DNA from: an uncultured Erythrobacter sp.
Lineage (GTDB): Bacteria > Pseudomonadota > Alphaproteobacteria > Sphingomonadales > Sphingomonadaceae
Assembly: GCA_913055155.1 (NCBI GenBank)
Contig: CAJXJR010000006.1
Coordinates: 124,001 to 188,000 of the forward strand
Length of the DNA stretch: 64,000 bases
Direction: 5' to 3'
Shown: one piece after another, positions 1 to 9,312 of the stretch
Layout: each line of letters begins with the position of its first letter
How positions within the stretch are numbered: the stretch's first letter is position 1
The notes under the pieces: generated by a model
The model's input: only the letters and a program-made list of their open reading frames with translations
Told to the model about the DNA's origin: nothing
Databases searched by the model: none
Position numbers and translations under genes: made by a program

Positions 1-1782
1 CTGCACGGTGAAGGGGCCGTAATCGACATGGGTGCCGCTGCCCGCGATATGGGTACCGTCGTCCAGCAGCTCTCCATCCACCGTGGCGGACAGCTTGCTG
101 GCCTGCACGTCCAGTGCATTGAAGGTGAGCGGCATGTTGCCGCCCATGGCCAGCGCGCCGTCGAAGGTCACGTCCTCGCCGGCGATGGTGGTGACGGTGG
201 GGTTGGTGACGGTGTCGACCGCCCCTTCCATCTCCACGCGCAGCATCCACGGCGCGCCGCCGCCGATGCGAAAGCGGATCTGCGCCCCGGCATCGATCAG
301 CCCGATGCCGTCGAAATCGAGATCGGCGATTTGCGCAGGGCCGCTTACCTGCGTCAGCCCGCTGTCGAGGTTGGCGTTGAGCCCCCATTGCGCACGCATC
401 CTGGGGAACTGCACGGCAAGGTCGTCCGAAAGGATGGAATTGCCCGCATAGACAAGGGTGCCGCGCAGGATACCATTGACGAGGCGCGGATCGAACAGGT
501 CCGCCCCGCTGACGATGCGCCCGATGGACGCATCGAGCGGCACGGAAACGCGCGTGCCATCGTAAGCCAGCGTGCCCTGCTGCTGCACATCGCGCACCAG
601 GATGCCCCCGGCGTCGATCTCTCGCACGGAAAGGTCATGCGCCATGGTGAAGTCGCGGAATGGCCCCTGCAGCGTGCCCTGCAGGTCCAGCCCGTTCAGT
701 GCCACGTCGGGCGAGAACAGCGTCGCGTCGAGCAGTTGCACCCCGATATCGAACCCGTCGAAGGCATTGTCCGCCAGGTCCAGCGCGCCCTCGCCATTGG
801 CGTTCACACCGCGTGCGCGCAGCGTGAAGTCGCCCTCCAGCACCGAATCGACCAGCGTCCCCGATGCAGAAAGGTCGACCGTTTCGCCCAACGCCCGTTC
901 GGGAATTCCCGAAAGATAGGCCGCCGGGTGCGCCTGTCCCACCACGCGGTATTGCCCGCTCTCGTTGTAGAGATCGAAGTCGAGCAGGTCCTCGCCGCCT
1001 TGCGTCGCCAGCAGTTCGCCTTCCCACGACGTCCAGCTGCCATCGCCGTCGAGGCGGATCGACAGGTCTTCCTCTACCCCCACCATGGTGGCAAGAAAGC
1101 CTCCCGCCGGGGCCTGCCAGGTCAGGTCAATGTCGAACTGGTCGCCATCGGGCTCTGCATGGACAAGTGCGGCAAATTCGTCGCCGCCGCCGAAATCGCC
1201 ATCGGCATCGAGGTAGACCAGCCCGTCGCGTACGTCGGCTTCGGCGGCGAAATTGATCACCCGCTGTTCGCCCAGCAGGCCCTCGGCCACGGTCAGGTCC
1301 TCGATCACGAAGCGGTCCACGCGGATATCGAAATCGGGTAGGATCGGTGCGTCGGGATCGCCCGGAAGCAGATTCGGCGCGGCGTAGAGCGTGCCATCCG
1401 CCAGTACCAGGTGGCGCACGTCCAGCCCGCTGAAGAACCAGCGCCACGGTCGCCAGTTGAGGTCCACCGTCGGCACTTCCAGGAACAGCGTGTCGTCGGC
1501 GTCGTACAGCTTCACGTCGTGGAAGGTGCTGCTCCACAACACCGATCCGTCGATCTCGCCCACTTCCACATGCAGGCCCGATGCAGGAGCGAACTTGCTG
1601 ATCTGGTCGACGATGAACTGCCGCCCTGGCGGGGTGTGGAGGAAGGCGATCACCAGCAGCAGCAGCGCCAGCAGGCCTGCCAGCGCCCACCCCAGCCAGC
1701 GCAAAAGGCGCAGCGGCAGCGGCCGCTTGCGCGCCACGGCTTCGCCTTCGGGCCCTTCGTCGGTAGCGATATCGTCTACCAT
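1..1782 (-). CDS. tamB: TamB, inner-membrane translocation and assembly module (partial, C-terminus outside window)
   Basis: The open frame of 594 codons runs off the window edge without a stop. A short charged N-terminus precedes one hydrophobic segment at about residues 25-49. The rest is a long, low-cysteine, Asp/Gly-rich beta-repeat region typical of TamB/AsmA-like proteins. The family spans the periplasm from an inner-membrane anchor and works with the outer-membrane TamA in envelope protein or phospholipid traffic. TamB proteins are usually well over 1000 residues, so perhaps half is visible. The ATG at 1782 overlaps the tamA stop as TGATG, indicating translational coupling. Identity rests on the tamA partner and overall architecture rather than on the missing C-terminal domain. 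Confidence 0.88.
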   Translation of the reverse strand, partial: MVDDIATDEGPEGEAVARKRPLPLRLLRWLGWALAGLLALLLLVIAFLHTPPGRQFIVDQISKFAPASGLHVEVGEIDGSVLWSSTFHDVKLYDADDTLFLEVPTVDLNWRPWRWFFSGLDVRHLVLADGTLYAAPNLLPGDPDAPILPDFDIRVDRFVIEDLTVAEGLLGEQRVINFAAEADVRDGLVYLDADGDFGGGDEFAALVHAEPDGDQFDIDLTWQAPAGGFLATMVGVEEDLSIRLDGDGSWTSWEGELLATQGGEDLLDFDLYNESGQYRVVGQAHPAAYLSGIPERALGETVDLSASGTLVDSVLEGDFTLRARGVNANGEGALDLADNAFDGFDIGVQLLDATLFSPDVALNGLDLQGTLQGPFRDFTMAHDLSVREIDAGGILVRDVQQQGTLAYDGTRVSVPLDASIGRIVSGADLFDPRLVNGILRGTLVYAGNSILSDDLAVQFPRMRAQWGLNANLDSGLTQVSGPAQIADLDFDGIGLIDAGAQIRFRIGGGAPWMLRVEMEGAVDTVTNPTVTTIAGEDVTFDGALAMGGNMPLTFNALDVQASKLSATVDGELLDDGTHIAGSGTHVDYGPFTVQ

Positions 1783-3911
1783 CAGAACGCCTGCCCCAGC
1801 CCGACATAGACGGCCACCCAGTTGTCGTTCGGCCCCGGATTGAGCGGGAAGGCAACATCGACCCGCAACGGCCCGAAGCCGGTGTCGTACCGCACGCCCA
1901 CCCCGGCGCCAAACTTGATGGTGCTGAAATCAGGCGTCGGGTCGAGGCCAACCGAGCCGGCATCGACAAAGGGCACCACGCTGATCGCGCCGTCCATCAG
2001 TCCGGTTGCGATACGCGCTTCGGCGGAGAGCTCCACCAGGCTGCGCCCGCCCAGCGGGTCGCCGGTATCGTTCAGCGGGCCGATCTCGCGATAGCCATAG
2101 CCGCGCACCGATCCGCCACCGCCGGCATAGAGCCTGCGCGAAGGCGCAATGGCATCGAGCGGCGCGCCGGGAATACTCGCCACGCGCACTCGCCCCGCCA
2201 GCACCGTGTTTTCACCCACCGAACGATAGTACGAGGCATCCACCTGGCTACGGACGTAGAAGCTCTGCACGCCGTTGTTGTCGGAAACTTCGGGCGACAG
2301 GCGCCCGGACAGGCGCCAACCCTTCGTCGGGTCGAGCATGTCGTCGGAACTGTCGAGCTGGGCGAACAGCGGCACGGCGCCGATCAGGTATGTCTCGCGC
2401 GCCAGGTTGCTGCCGTCGGCGGCGCGCTCGTTCTCCTGCGTTGCGACAAGTTCCACACCCACGGACCAGCTGAAGCCCTTTTGGAACAGCAGCGTGCTGA
2501 CCCGTTCGTAGGTGCCGATCAGCGAAGCCGTGCGCGCGTTGTAGGCAGAGTAATCGATGGTAGAGGCAAAGGCATCCAGCGTCAGGATACGGTCGCGGCC
2601 GCGGAAATTGTTCTTGCGGAAAGTGACGCCCGCCAGCTGTTCCTGCGTGCCGGCAATACCGCGCACGCGCAGCATGCCTTCGGGCGGAAACAGGTTGCGG
2701 TGCTCCCAGCTTGCTTCGAGGCGGAAGCCTTCTTCCGTGCCATAGCCGATGCTGCCGGCCAGTGTGCGCAGCGGCGCGGGCGTCATGTCGGCCTGGATGT
2801 CGACCACGCCGGGCTCGGTCTCGGTCGGCTCCTGCACCACCACCGGGGTCAGGTCGACGGAGCCGAGCAGGCCGGTGGCCAGCATGGCGCGGCGCAGGTC
2901 CACCTGGTCGCTGCGGCGATAGATCTCGCCTTCGTCCCAGCGGGCGATGCGGCTGAGGTGGCGGCTGGACAGGAAATCGGGATCGGAACTGACCACCGTG
3001 CCCAGCAGGTAACGCCCGCCAGGCTGCACAGCCATCGTCAGGTCGCCCTCATCGCGGGCATGGTCCACCAGCAGGCTGGGGGCATCGATCTCGGCAAAGG
3101 GAAAGCCGCTTTCGCCCAGCGCAACCGAAAGGTCGCTGCGTTCCGCCACGATCCCGTCGAGCGAGATCGGGTCGCCCGTTTCGATGTCGAAAGAACGGCG
3201 CAGCGCCGAAAACTGGCTGTCGGCAGCTGCCAGGTCGCCAAGGTCGATCGCGCCATAGCGATAGCGTTCACCCGGAACGATATCGAAACGCACGCCCGCC
3301 TCGCCCGGCGCGTTCTCGCCGATGGTGCGGGTCACCTGGCCATCGAAGTAGCCGTAGACGCGCAGCAGGCTGTTCAGCAGGTCCTCGTCCTCGCGCGCCT
3401 GCACGGCAAGCCGGGCGATGTTCCCCTCGTCGTCGTATTCGCCCACGGTCGAGAGCGTTTCGAAGCGCGAGACGAACTCCTTGCGCTGCGGGAACAGGTC
3501 GCGATCGGTGGGGAAGGCCAGCACCAGCTGGTCGGAAATGCGTTCCTCGGTGCCGGTCTCCACGCGCGGGATCTGTTCGTCGAACTGGACGAATTCCACC
3601 GGCTCTTCCGCCGGTTCCAGCGGGGCGAGCTGCGGCAGGTCGATACCCTCGGGCCATGGCACGGTGATCGCGGGCATCTGCGCCATCGGGGCATCGACGC
3701 CCAGCGGTTCCTGCGCCTGGGCATCGCTCCGGTCCTGCGCGGGCACGCCCTCGGCCGCCCAGTCTTCGGGATTTTCGACCGCGGAATCGGGGATCAGGTC
3801 TTCCAGCCGCGGCGGGGGCTCGCGGTCCTGCGCCGCCGAGGGGCTGGCGAGCAGCGGACTGGCCAGCAGCGCCAGCGCTGCGGCCAGCGCAGTGGAAGTC
3901 CGGGCGATCAT
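1782..3911 (-). CDS. tamA: TamA, outer-membrane BamA-family assembly factor
   Basis: A 709-residue protein. A signal peptide (about residues 1-28, ending ASPSAAQ) is followed by an acidic, proline-rich linker and POTRA-like repeats at about 120-390. A C-terminal Omp85 beta-barrel ends in a terminal Phe, as expected for an outer-membrane protein. The frame stays open upstream to 4205, but that part lies inside bpt. The ATG at 3911 directly precedes the signal peptide and lies 10 bases after the bpt stop, so it is the likely start. It overlaps tamB by one base and presumably forms the TAM complex with it. BamA itself is excluded by the linkage to tamB. Confidence 0.93.
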   Translation of the reverse strand: MIARTSTALAAALALLASPLLASPSAAQDREPPPRLEDLIPDSAVENPEDWAAEGVPAQDRSDAQAQEPLGVDAPMAQMPAITVPWPEGIDLPQLAPLEPAEEPVEFVQFDEQIPRVETGTEERISDQLVLAFPTDRDLFPQRKEFVSRFETLSTVGEYDDEGNIARLAVQAREDEDLLNSLLRVYGYFDGQVTRTIGENAPGEAGVRFDIVPGERYRYGAIDLGDLAAADSQFSALRRSFDIETGDPISLDGIVAERSDLSVALGESGFPFAEIDAPSLLVDHARDEGDLTMAVQPGGRYLLGTVVSSDPDFLSSRHLSRIARWDEGEIYRRSDQVDLRRAMLATGLLGSVDLTPVVVQEPTETEPGVVDIQADMTPAPLRTLAGSIGYGTEEGFRLEASWEHRNLFPPEGMLRVRGIAGTQEQLAGVTFRKNNFRGRDRILTLDAFASTIDYSAYNARTASLIGTYERVSTLLFQKGFSWSVGVELVATQENERAADGSNLARETYLIGAVPLFAQLDSSDDMLDPTKGWRLSGRLSPEVSDNNGVQSFYVRSQVDASYYRSVGENTVLAGRVRVASIPGAPLDAIAPSRRLYAGGGGSVRGYGYREIGPLNDTGDPLGGRSLVELSAEARIATGLMDGAISVVPFVDAGSVGLDPTPDFSTIKFGAGVGVRYDTGFGPLRVDVAFPLNPGPNDNWVAVYVGLGQAF

Positions 3912-3921
3912 GTGATCCCGC

Positions 3922-4785
3922 TTAGGTGAGCTTGTATTCCTGCTGCAAGCCCGGCGTGTTGTCTTTCGAGCCGCCGTCGGTTGCACGTGCGCGCCCGCAA
4001 GCACCCTTGGCAACGCCTTCGATAAGGCGGCGCTGCTCGTCTTCGGACATGCGTCGCCAGCCATCGGGGCCAAGCGCTTCGAGCGGCCGGAAGCGGACCT
4101 TGTACTGCATCCGCTCGGACCCCTCGACCCAGTAGCCGAGGTAGACATAGGGCAGGCCCGCCGATGCGGCCCGCTTGATATGTTCGAGGATGACGTAATT
4201 CCCAAGCCCGCTGCGATTTTCCAGTTCCGGGTCGTAGAAGCTGTAGATCATCGACAACCCGTCTGCCTGCCTGTCAGTCAGGCAAGCAGCGACCAATCGC
4301 CCAACGGAACCGTCCTTCGTCGGTTCCCGATATTCGATCACGAAACTGGAAACGCTGGTGTGTTCCACCATGTCGGCATAGTCCACCTCGTCCATGGCAG
4401 CCATGCCGCCGCCGGGGTGGCGATGTTCGAGATAGCGCTGCAGCAGGGCGAACTGTTCCTCGGTCGCCCACGGGCGACATTCGGTCACCACCAGATCTGC
4501 ATTGGCCTTGAGCGCGCGCTTCTGCGAGTTCGAGGGCTTGAAATCGTCAGCAGCCACGCGCACCGAAACGCACGCCTTGCACCCTTCGCAGCTAGGCCGA
4601 TAGGCCACCGTCTGGCTGCGGCGAAAGCCGATCCGGCCCAGCGCGTCGTTCAACTGTTCCGCATGCGGGCCCTTCAGCTCGGTGAACACCTTGCGCTCCG
4701 TCTTGCCCGGCAGGTACGGGCACGGCGCAGGGCTCGTCACGAAAAAGCGGGGGAAGCGAACGGGGGCCGACACGTAGCTAGGCAA
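3922..4785 (-). CDS. bpt: Aspartate/glutamate leucyltransferase (bacterial N-end rule)
   Basis: A 287-residue cytoplasmic enzyme of the Bpt/ATE family. It transfers leucine from Leu-tRNA to proteins with N-terminal Asp or Glu, marking them for ClpAP through ClpS. The N-terminal CxxCxxC cluster (SCEGCKAC, about residues 65-72) and the C-terminal acetyltransferase-like half with the [11 protein letters not shown] and MQYKVRFRP stretches are diagnostic. Its length matches the family. It is the first gene of a tight bpt-tamA-tamB run. The 188-base gap upstream towards ilvA is the probable promoter region, though I could not pick a convincing -35/-10 pair there. Confidence 0.93.
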   Translation of the reverse strand: MPSYVSAPVRFPRFFVTSPAPCPYLPGKTERKVFTELKGPHAEQLNDALGRIGFRRSQTVAYRPSCEGCKACVSVRVAADDFKPSNSQKRALKANADLVVTECRPWATEEQFALLQRYLEHRHPGGGMAAMDEVDYADMVEHTSVSSFVIEYREPTKDGSVGRLVAACLTDRQADGLSMIYSFYDPELENRSGLGNYVILEHIKRAASAGLPYVYLGYWVEGSERMQYKVRFRPLEALGPDGWRRMSEDEQRRLIEGVAKGACGRARATDGGSKDNTPGLQQEYKLT

Positions 4786-4973
4786 GTCCTCAAGGTGTTT
4801 GTGCAGTAGCGCAGTTCATCCGCGCCACACCCGACCCTTAAGACCACAGGGAATCGCGCAGATGAACCATGTTAACCATAAAACCCGCGTCACGCAGGCT
4901 TAATTTCCACAAATAGCATTCGTGGCTCGGTTAACGGCCCGAAACGGGGCAGTTCGACAGTGCGGGCGCGGCG

Positions 4974-6212
4974 TCAGTTCAGCTCCACCCGGTCGACCGA
5001 GTAGCCCTTCTCCTCCAGGGAGGCGACGAGGTCTTCGAGCTGCTCGCGATCGCGCGCTTCGCACTCGATATCGGTAATCAGGCCCTTCGCCGGCAGGTTG
5101 GTGAAAATGCGCTGGTGGTAGATTTCCAGGATGTTGACATTGTGCTTGTCGAACTCGCGCATCACCTTGAACAGCGCGCCGGGGCGATCCTGCAGGGTGA
5201 TCTGCAAGCGCGCAAGGCGGCCCGAACGGGCCAGGTCGCGCAGCAGTACGTTGGCCAGCAGGCGGGTATCGATGTTGCCGCCGCACAGCACCAGCCCCAC
5301 CTTCTTGCCGGCAAACCGCTGGCGATGGGCCAGCACGGCAGCCAGCCCGGCAGCGCCTGCGCCTTCGACCACGGTCTTCTCGATTTGCAACAGCAGCGAG
5401 ACGGCCTCTTCCAGGTGCCGCTCGTCCACCAGCAGGATGTCGTCGACGACCTTCTCGATCACGGTTTGGGTGAACTTGCCCGGTTCCTTCACCGCGATGC
5501 CCTCGGCCAGCGTATCACCGCCAGAAGGCAGGTCTGCCTTGGCCCAGGCGTTGTAGCTGCTGGGATAAAGCCGCGCCTCGGCGCCGATCACTTCCACCGG
5601 CGGCACCTGCGCCTTGGCCACGGTGCCCATGCCGCTGATCAGGCCGCCGCCGCCGATCGGTACGACAATCGTCTCGATCTCGGGCGCATCGGCCAGCATT
5701 TCCAGCGCCACCGTACCCTGCCCTGCGGCAACATGGGGATCGTCGAACGGGTGGACGAAGGTCAGGCCCAGTTGCTGCTCCAGCTTCAGCGCATGGGCAT
5801 AGGCCTCGTCGAAGGTCTCCCCTTCCAGCACCACGTTGCCGCCGACGCTTTCGGTCTGCATCACCTTCACCGTGGGCGTGGTGCGCGGCATCACGATGGT
5901 GACCGGCACGCCCAGCCGCGTGCCGTGGTACGACAGCCCCTGCGAATGGTTGCCGGCAGAGGCCGCGATCACCCCGCGCCGGCGCTGTTCGTCCGACAGC
6001 AGCAGCAGCGCGTTCAGCGCGCCACGCTCTTTATAAGCCGCGGTGAACTGGTGGTTCTCGAATTTCAGCCACACTTCCGCGCCAAGGATCTTCGACAAGG
6101 TCTGCGAATGCAGCGTGGGCGTGTGCACCACGGCACCCTTGATCCGCTCTGCCGCGGCACGCACTTCATCCAGCGACAGGCTGGGGGCGACACTCTGTTC
6201 TGTTGCGCTCAT
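4974..6212 (-). CDS. ilvA: Threonine ammonia-lyase (threonine dehydratase) with C-terminal ACT domain
   Basis: A 412-residue PLP enzyme that deaminates threonine to 2-oxobutanoate, the entry to isoleucine synthesis. The Schiff-base lysine is Lys61 in QFTAAYKERGA. The glycine-rich phosphate loop PIGGGGLISG lies at about 190, and CGGNID near 315 completes the fold type II site. A single ACT domain occupies about residues 335-412 (RPGALFKVMREFDKHNVNILE). One ACT domain fits the shorter class rather than the E. coli IlvA type with two, so effector behaviour cannot be inferred. The ATG at 6212 opens MSATEQS; an upstream extension would run into the divergent gene. Confidence 0.93.
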   Translation of the reverse strand: MSATEQSVAPSLSLDEVRAAAERIKGAVVHTPTLHSQTLSKILGAEVWLKFENHQFTAAYKERGALNALLLLSDEQRRRGVIAASAGNHSQGLSYHGTRLGVPVTIVMPRTTPTVKVMQTESVGGNVVLEGETFDEAYAHALKLEQQLGLTFVHPFDDPHVAAGQGTVALEMLADAPEIETIVVPIGGGGLISGMGTVAKAQVPPVEVIGAEARLYPSSYNAWAKADLPSGGDTLAEGIAVKEPGKFTQTVIEKVVDDILLVDERHLEEAVSLLLQIEKTVVEGAGAAGLAAVLAHRQRFAGKKVGLVLCGGNIDTRLLANVLLRDLARSGRLARLQITLQDRPGALFKVMREFDKHNVNILEIYHQRIFTNLPAKGLITDIECEARDREQLEDLVASLEEKGYSVDRVELN

Positions 6213-6314
6213 GGCAACGGCGCCTAGCCCAAGGGGGCCTTCGAGGAAATAGCGCGCTGGCTTTTGCGTCACAAAGATTGCCTTGAGCGCACAGATTGGG
6301 CATCGCTGCCGCCC

Positions 6315-7217
6315 ATGAGCACACCTGCATTGAAAGTCGCATTCCTGGGCCTTGGCGTGATGGGCGCGCCCATGGCCGGACACCTCGCCCGCGCCGGCCA
6401 CAGCGTCACCGGATATAACCGCACCGCCGTCAAATCCGCGCAATGGCGCGAGCGGCTGGCCGGCGAAGGGCTGGACGTTGCCAGTGCCGCCACCCCGATC
6501 GAGGCAGTGACCAATTGCGATGTGGTGCTGGCCTGCCTCGGCAACGACGACGACGTGCGCAGCGTGCTGCTGGGAGAGGGCGGCGCCTTGGCGGCGATGA
6601 AGCGGGGCGCGACCTTCGTCGATCACACCACCGTTTCCCCCGCACTGGCGCGGGAACTGGCAGAAGCCGCTGCTTCGCATGGCCTCAACTGCGTCGATGC
6701 CCCCGTCTCCGGCGGGCAGGCAGGAGCGGAAAACGGCAAGCTGGCGATCATGTGCGGCGGCAGCGAGGACGCCATGGCGGCTGCCACCCCGGTGATGCAG
6801 GCCTATGCCGCGCGCATCGTGCACGTGGGCCCGGCGGGCGCGGGGCAGGCGTGCAAGGCGGTGAACCAGGTGTGCATCGCCGGCGTGCTGGCGGGCCTTT
6901 CCGAAGGCGTGCGGCTGGCGCAGGCATCGGGCGTCGATACCGACAAGGTGCTGGAAGCGATCAGCGGTGGCGCCGCGCAAAGCTGGCAGATGGAAAACCG
7001 CTGGCAGACCATGGTGAAAGGCGAATTCGATTTCGGCTTCGCCATCGACTGGATGCGCAAGGACCTGGCCATCGCCATGGGCGAGGCGAAAGACATCGGC
7101 GTATCGCTGCCGGTCACTGCGCTGGTCGACCAGTTCTATGCCCAGGTGCAGGCAGCTGGCGGCGCGCGGCAGGATACCAGCGCCCTGATCCGCCACCTGC
7201 CGGAGGTGAAATCGTGA
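6315..7217 (+). CDS. NAD(P)-dependent beta-hydroxyacid dehydrogenase (3-hydroxyisobutyrate dehydrogenase family)
   Basis: A 300-residue oxidoreductase. The Rossmann motif GLGVMGAPMA (residues 12-21) leads. The substrate signature DAPVSGGQAGAENG starts near 128, and the catalytic Lys181 and Asn184 lie in KAVNQV. The family oxidises 3-hydroxyisobutyrate, tartronate semialdehyde or related acids; sequence alone does not settle the substrate. The ATG at 6315 is chosen because the glycine motif then lies at the usual distance from the N-terminus. The stop overlaps the next gene's GTG as GTGA, so the two are probably translated together. Confidence 0.88.
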   Translation: MSTPALKVAFLGLGVMGAPMAGHLARAGHSVTGYNRTAVKSAQWRERLAGEGLDVASAATPIEAVTNCDVVLACLGNDDDVRSVLLGEGGALAAMKRGATFVDHTTVSPALARELAEAAASHGLNCVDAPVSGGQAGAENGKLAIMCGGSEDAMAAATPVMQAYAARIVHVGPAGAGQACKAVNQVCIAGVLAGLSEGVRLAQASGVDTDKVLEAISGGAAQSWQMENRWQTMVKGEFDFGFAIDWMRKDLAIAMGEAKDIGVSLPVTALVDQFYAQVQAAGGARQDTSALIRHLPEVKS

Positions 7218-8878
7218 TCGCCCGGATCGTCGCGCTCGCAGCTGGCCTGTTGACCGCGAGCCCCGCGCTTGCCGACACCCATATCGACAATATCGACGGT
7301 ATCTCGGTGATGCGCGACGGCTCCATCGACCGGTTCACCGGCATGGTGATCGACGAGGAAGGCCGCATCAGCGAACTGCTCGACTTCGGCGACCGCCCCA
7401 CGCGCGAGGTGGAATACCGGGTCGATGGCGAAGGCCGCGTGGTCGTGCCCGGCTTTGTCGACGGGCACCTGCACCTGATGGGCCTGGGGCTGGGCACGCT
7501 GGTGCTCGACCTGTCGATGACCGAAAGCCTCGACGAAGCGCTTTCGCGCATTGCCGCCTATGCCGCCGCCTACCCCGACCGTCCGTGGATCATCGGACGC
7601 GGCTGGAACCAGGAACGCTGGGGCCTTGGCCGCTTTCCCACCGCCGCCGAACTGGATGCGGTGGTGGCCGACCGCCCGGTGTGGCTCGAACGCGTGGATG
7701 GCCACGCTGGTTGGGCCAACTCGATGGCCCTGCGCGCAGGCGAGGTGACCGCCGACACGCCCGATCCCTCCGGCGGGCGGATCGAACGCCTGCCCGGCAG
7801 CCGCGCACCTGCGGGCGTGTTGGTGGATGCCGCAATGGCCATGGTGAACGAGGCCGTGCCCCCGCCGCTGCCCGAAGATCGCGACCTGGCCCTGCACAAC
7901 GCCCAGCGCCTGCTGCTGCGCCACGGCATCACCGCCGTGGCCGACATGGGCACCAGCGTGGAAGACTGGATGACCTTCCGCCGGGCGGGCGATGCGGGCC
8001 GCCTGCAGCTGCGCGTCATGGCCTATGCCGACAGCGTGGATTCGATGCTGCTGATCGGCGGTCCAGCGCCCACGCAGTGGTTGTATGACGATCGCCTGCG
8101 CCTGAATGGCGTGAAGCTCTACCTCGACGGCGCACTGGGGTCGCGCGGGGCGCTGCTCAATGCCGACTATGCCGACGATCATGGCAACCGCGGCCTGCCA
8201 CTGCTGAGCGGCACGCAGCTGCGCAACCTGATGAGCCGTGCCGCACTCGACCATTTCCAGGTCGCCATCCACGCCATCGGCGATGCCGCCAATGCCGAGG
8301 CACTGAACGCCATCGAGGAACTGTCGCGCGATTACGGCGGCGATCGCCGCTGGCGCATCGAACACGCACAGATTGTCGATCCGGCAGACCTGCCGCGTTT
8401 TGGCGAGCACGGCGTGATCGCCTCTATGCAGCCGGTCCACCAGACCAGCGACATGTGGATGGCCGAAGCGCGACTGGGGCCAGACCGGCTGGGCGGCGCC
8501 TATGCCTGGCGATCGATCCTGCAGGCCGGCGGCAGCCTGGCTTTCGGCACCGATGCGCCGGTCGAACCGGTGGACCCGCTGGCAGGCCTTGCCGTGGCCA
8601 TCAGCCGCACCGATGCCGATGGCGAGCCTGTCGGCGGCTGGCGCCCGGAGGAAACGATCAGCCGCGAACAGGCGCTGGCGGCCTACACCGCAGGGGCGGC
8701 CTATGCCGGCTTTGCCGAGGGACGGTTCGGCCGCCTGGCCGAAGGCGAACGCGCCGATTTCGTGATGCTCAGCGCCGATCCGCTGATGGCCAACCCTGCG
8801 CAATTGCGGAACATCCAGGTGCTTGAAACGTGGATAGCAGGGCAGCGCGTTTACGATTTCGAGTTGGAAAACCGCTAA
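7214..8878 (+). CDS. Exported amidohydrolase family 3 (YtcJ-like) metal-dependent hydrolase
   Basis: A 554-residue protein starting at a GTG that overlaps the previous stop. A signal peptide (residues 1-20, ending PALA) directs it to the periplasm. The amidohydrolase core carries the metal ligands His85 and His87 (DGHLHLMG), later HAIGD and RIEHAQ histidines, and the FGTDAPVEP aspartate. This matches the DUF-type YtcJ branch, whose substrates are mostly unknown. Coupling to a hydroxyacid dehydrogenase hints at a small catabolic unit, but that is inference. Nothing follows it closely, so it probably ends the operon. Confidence 0.87.
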   Translation: MIARIVALAAGLLTASPALADTHIDNIDGISVMRDGSIDRFTGMVIDEEGRISELLDFGDRPTREVEYRVDGEGRVVVPGFVDGHLHLMGLGLGTLVLDLSMTESLDEALSRIAAYAAAYPDRPWIIGRGWNQERWGLGRFPTAAELDAVVADRPVWLERVDGHAGWANSMALRAGEVTADTPDPSGGRIERLPGSRAPAGVLVDAAMAMVNEAVPPPLPEDRDLALHNAQRLLLRHGITAVADMGTSVEDWMTFRRAGDAGRLQLRVMAYADSVDSMLLIGGPAPTQWLYDDRLRLNGVKLYLDGALGSRGALLNADYADDHGNRGLPLLSGTQLRNLMSRAALDHFQVAIHAIGDAANAEALNAIEELSRDYGGDRRWRIEHAQIVDPADLPRFGEHGVIASMQPVHQTSDMWMAEARLGPDRLGGAYAWRSILQAGGSLAFGTDAPVEPVDPLAGLAVAISRTDADGEPVGGWRPEETISREQALAAYTAGAAYAGFAEGRFGRLAEGERADFVMLSADPLMANPAQLRNIQVLETWIAGQRVYDFELENR

Positions 8879-8984
8879 GCCACACGAAACATGGCGGAGA
8901 ATACCAAGTTTTTGTGTCTCGCAATTGCAAAAACTATCGTCTACTGCCATTAACGATACAGATTCGATTTGGGGAACCGATCAG

Positions 8985-9218
8985 ATGAGCAAGAAGCTTT
9001 TCACGACCGTAGCTGCAGGGGTGGCCCTGGTGGCAACGCCTGTGCTCGCACAGACCGACATGGCTCAGCGCGCCGCTGCGCAGATCCGGGATTCCGAACA
9101 GTTCGGTGACGAGAACGATAGCGGCCTGCTGATGGCTCTGCTGGCCGGTGGCCTGATCGTGGCCGGCGTGGTCGTTGCCCTGAGCAGCGACGAAGAAGAC
9201 CTGCCCACCAGCCCCTAA
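8985..9218 (+). CDS. Small exported single-pass membrane peptide, function unknown
   Basis: A 77-residue protein. A clear signal peptide (residues 1-23, ending PVLAQ) is followed by a short polar stretch, one Gly/Ala/Val-rich hydrophobic segment at about 49-69, and an acidic tail (SDEEDLPTSP). I do not recognise a named family. An in-frame ATG exists at 8925, but starting at 8985 puts the signal peptide at the N-terminus and leaves a GGGGA motif upstream. It is monocistronic: 106 bases separate it from the amidohydrolase and a strong terminator follows. It may be an abundant envelope peptide, but no function can be assigned. Confidence 0.75.
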   Translation: MSKKLFTTVAAGVALVATPVLAQTDMAQRAAAQIRDSEQFGDENDSGLLMALLAGGLIVAGVVVALSSDEEDLPTSP

Positions 9219-9245
9219 GCTGGCCGACAGGTTCTGTTAACAAGA

Positions 9246-9268
9246 CGGGGCCTGCGTGGCCCCGTTTT
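9246..9268 (+). terminator. Rho-independent terminator after the small membrane peptide
   Basis: A perfect 7-bp stem (CGGGGCC / GGCCCCG) with a 5-base loop is followed directly by TTTT on the plus strand. It lies 27 bases after the stop at 9218 and before the convergent tatC end, so it may also help tatC termination. Confidence 0.85.
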
Positions 9269-9312
9269 CGTATCTGCGGTTGGTGAATCGGGCCTGTCAG
9301 GCCAGGCCCGCG

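Noticed and set aside
3912-4205. Upstream extension of tamA to 4205
   Set aside because: It lies inside bpt, and the extra residues look non-native; the ATG at 3911 directly precedes a signal peptide.
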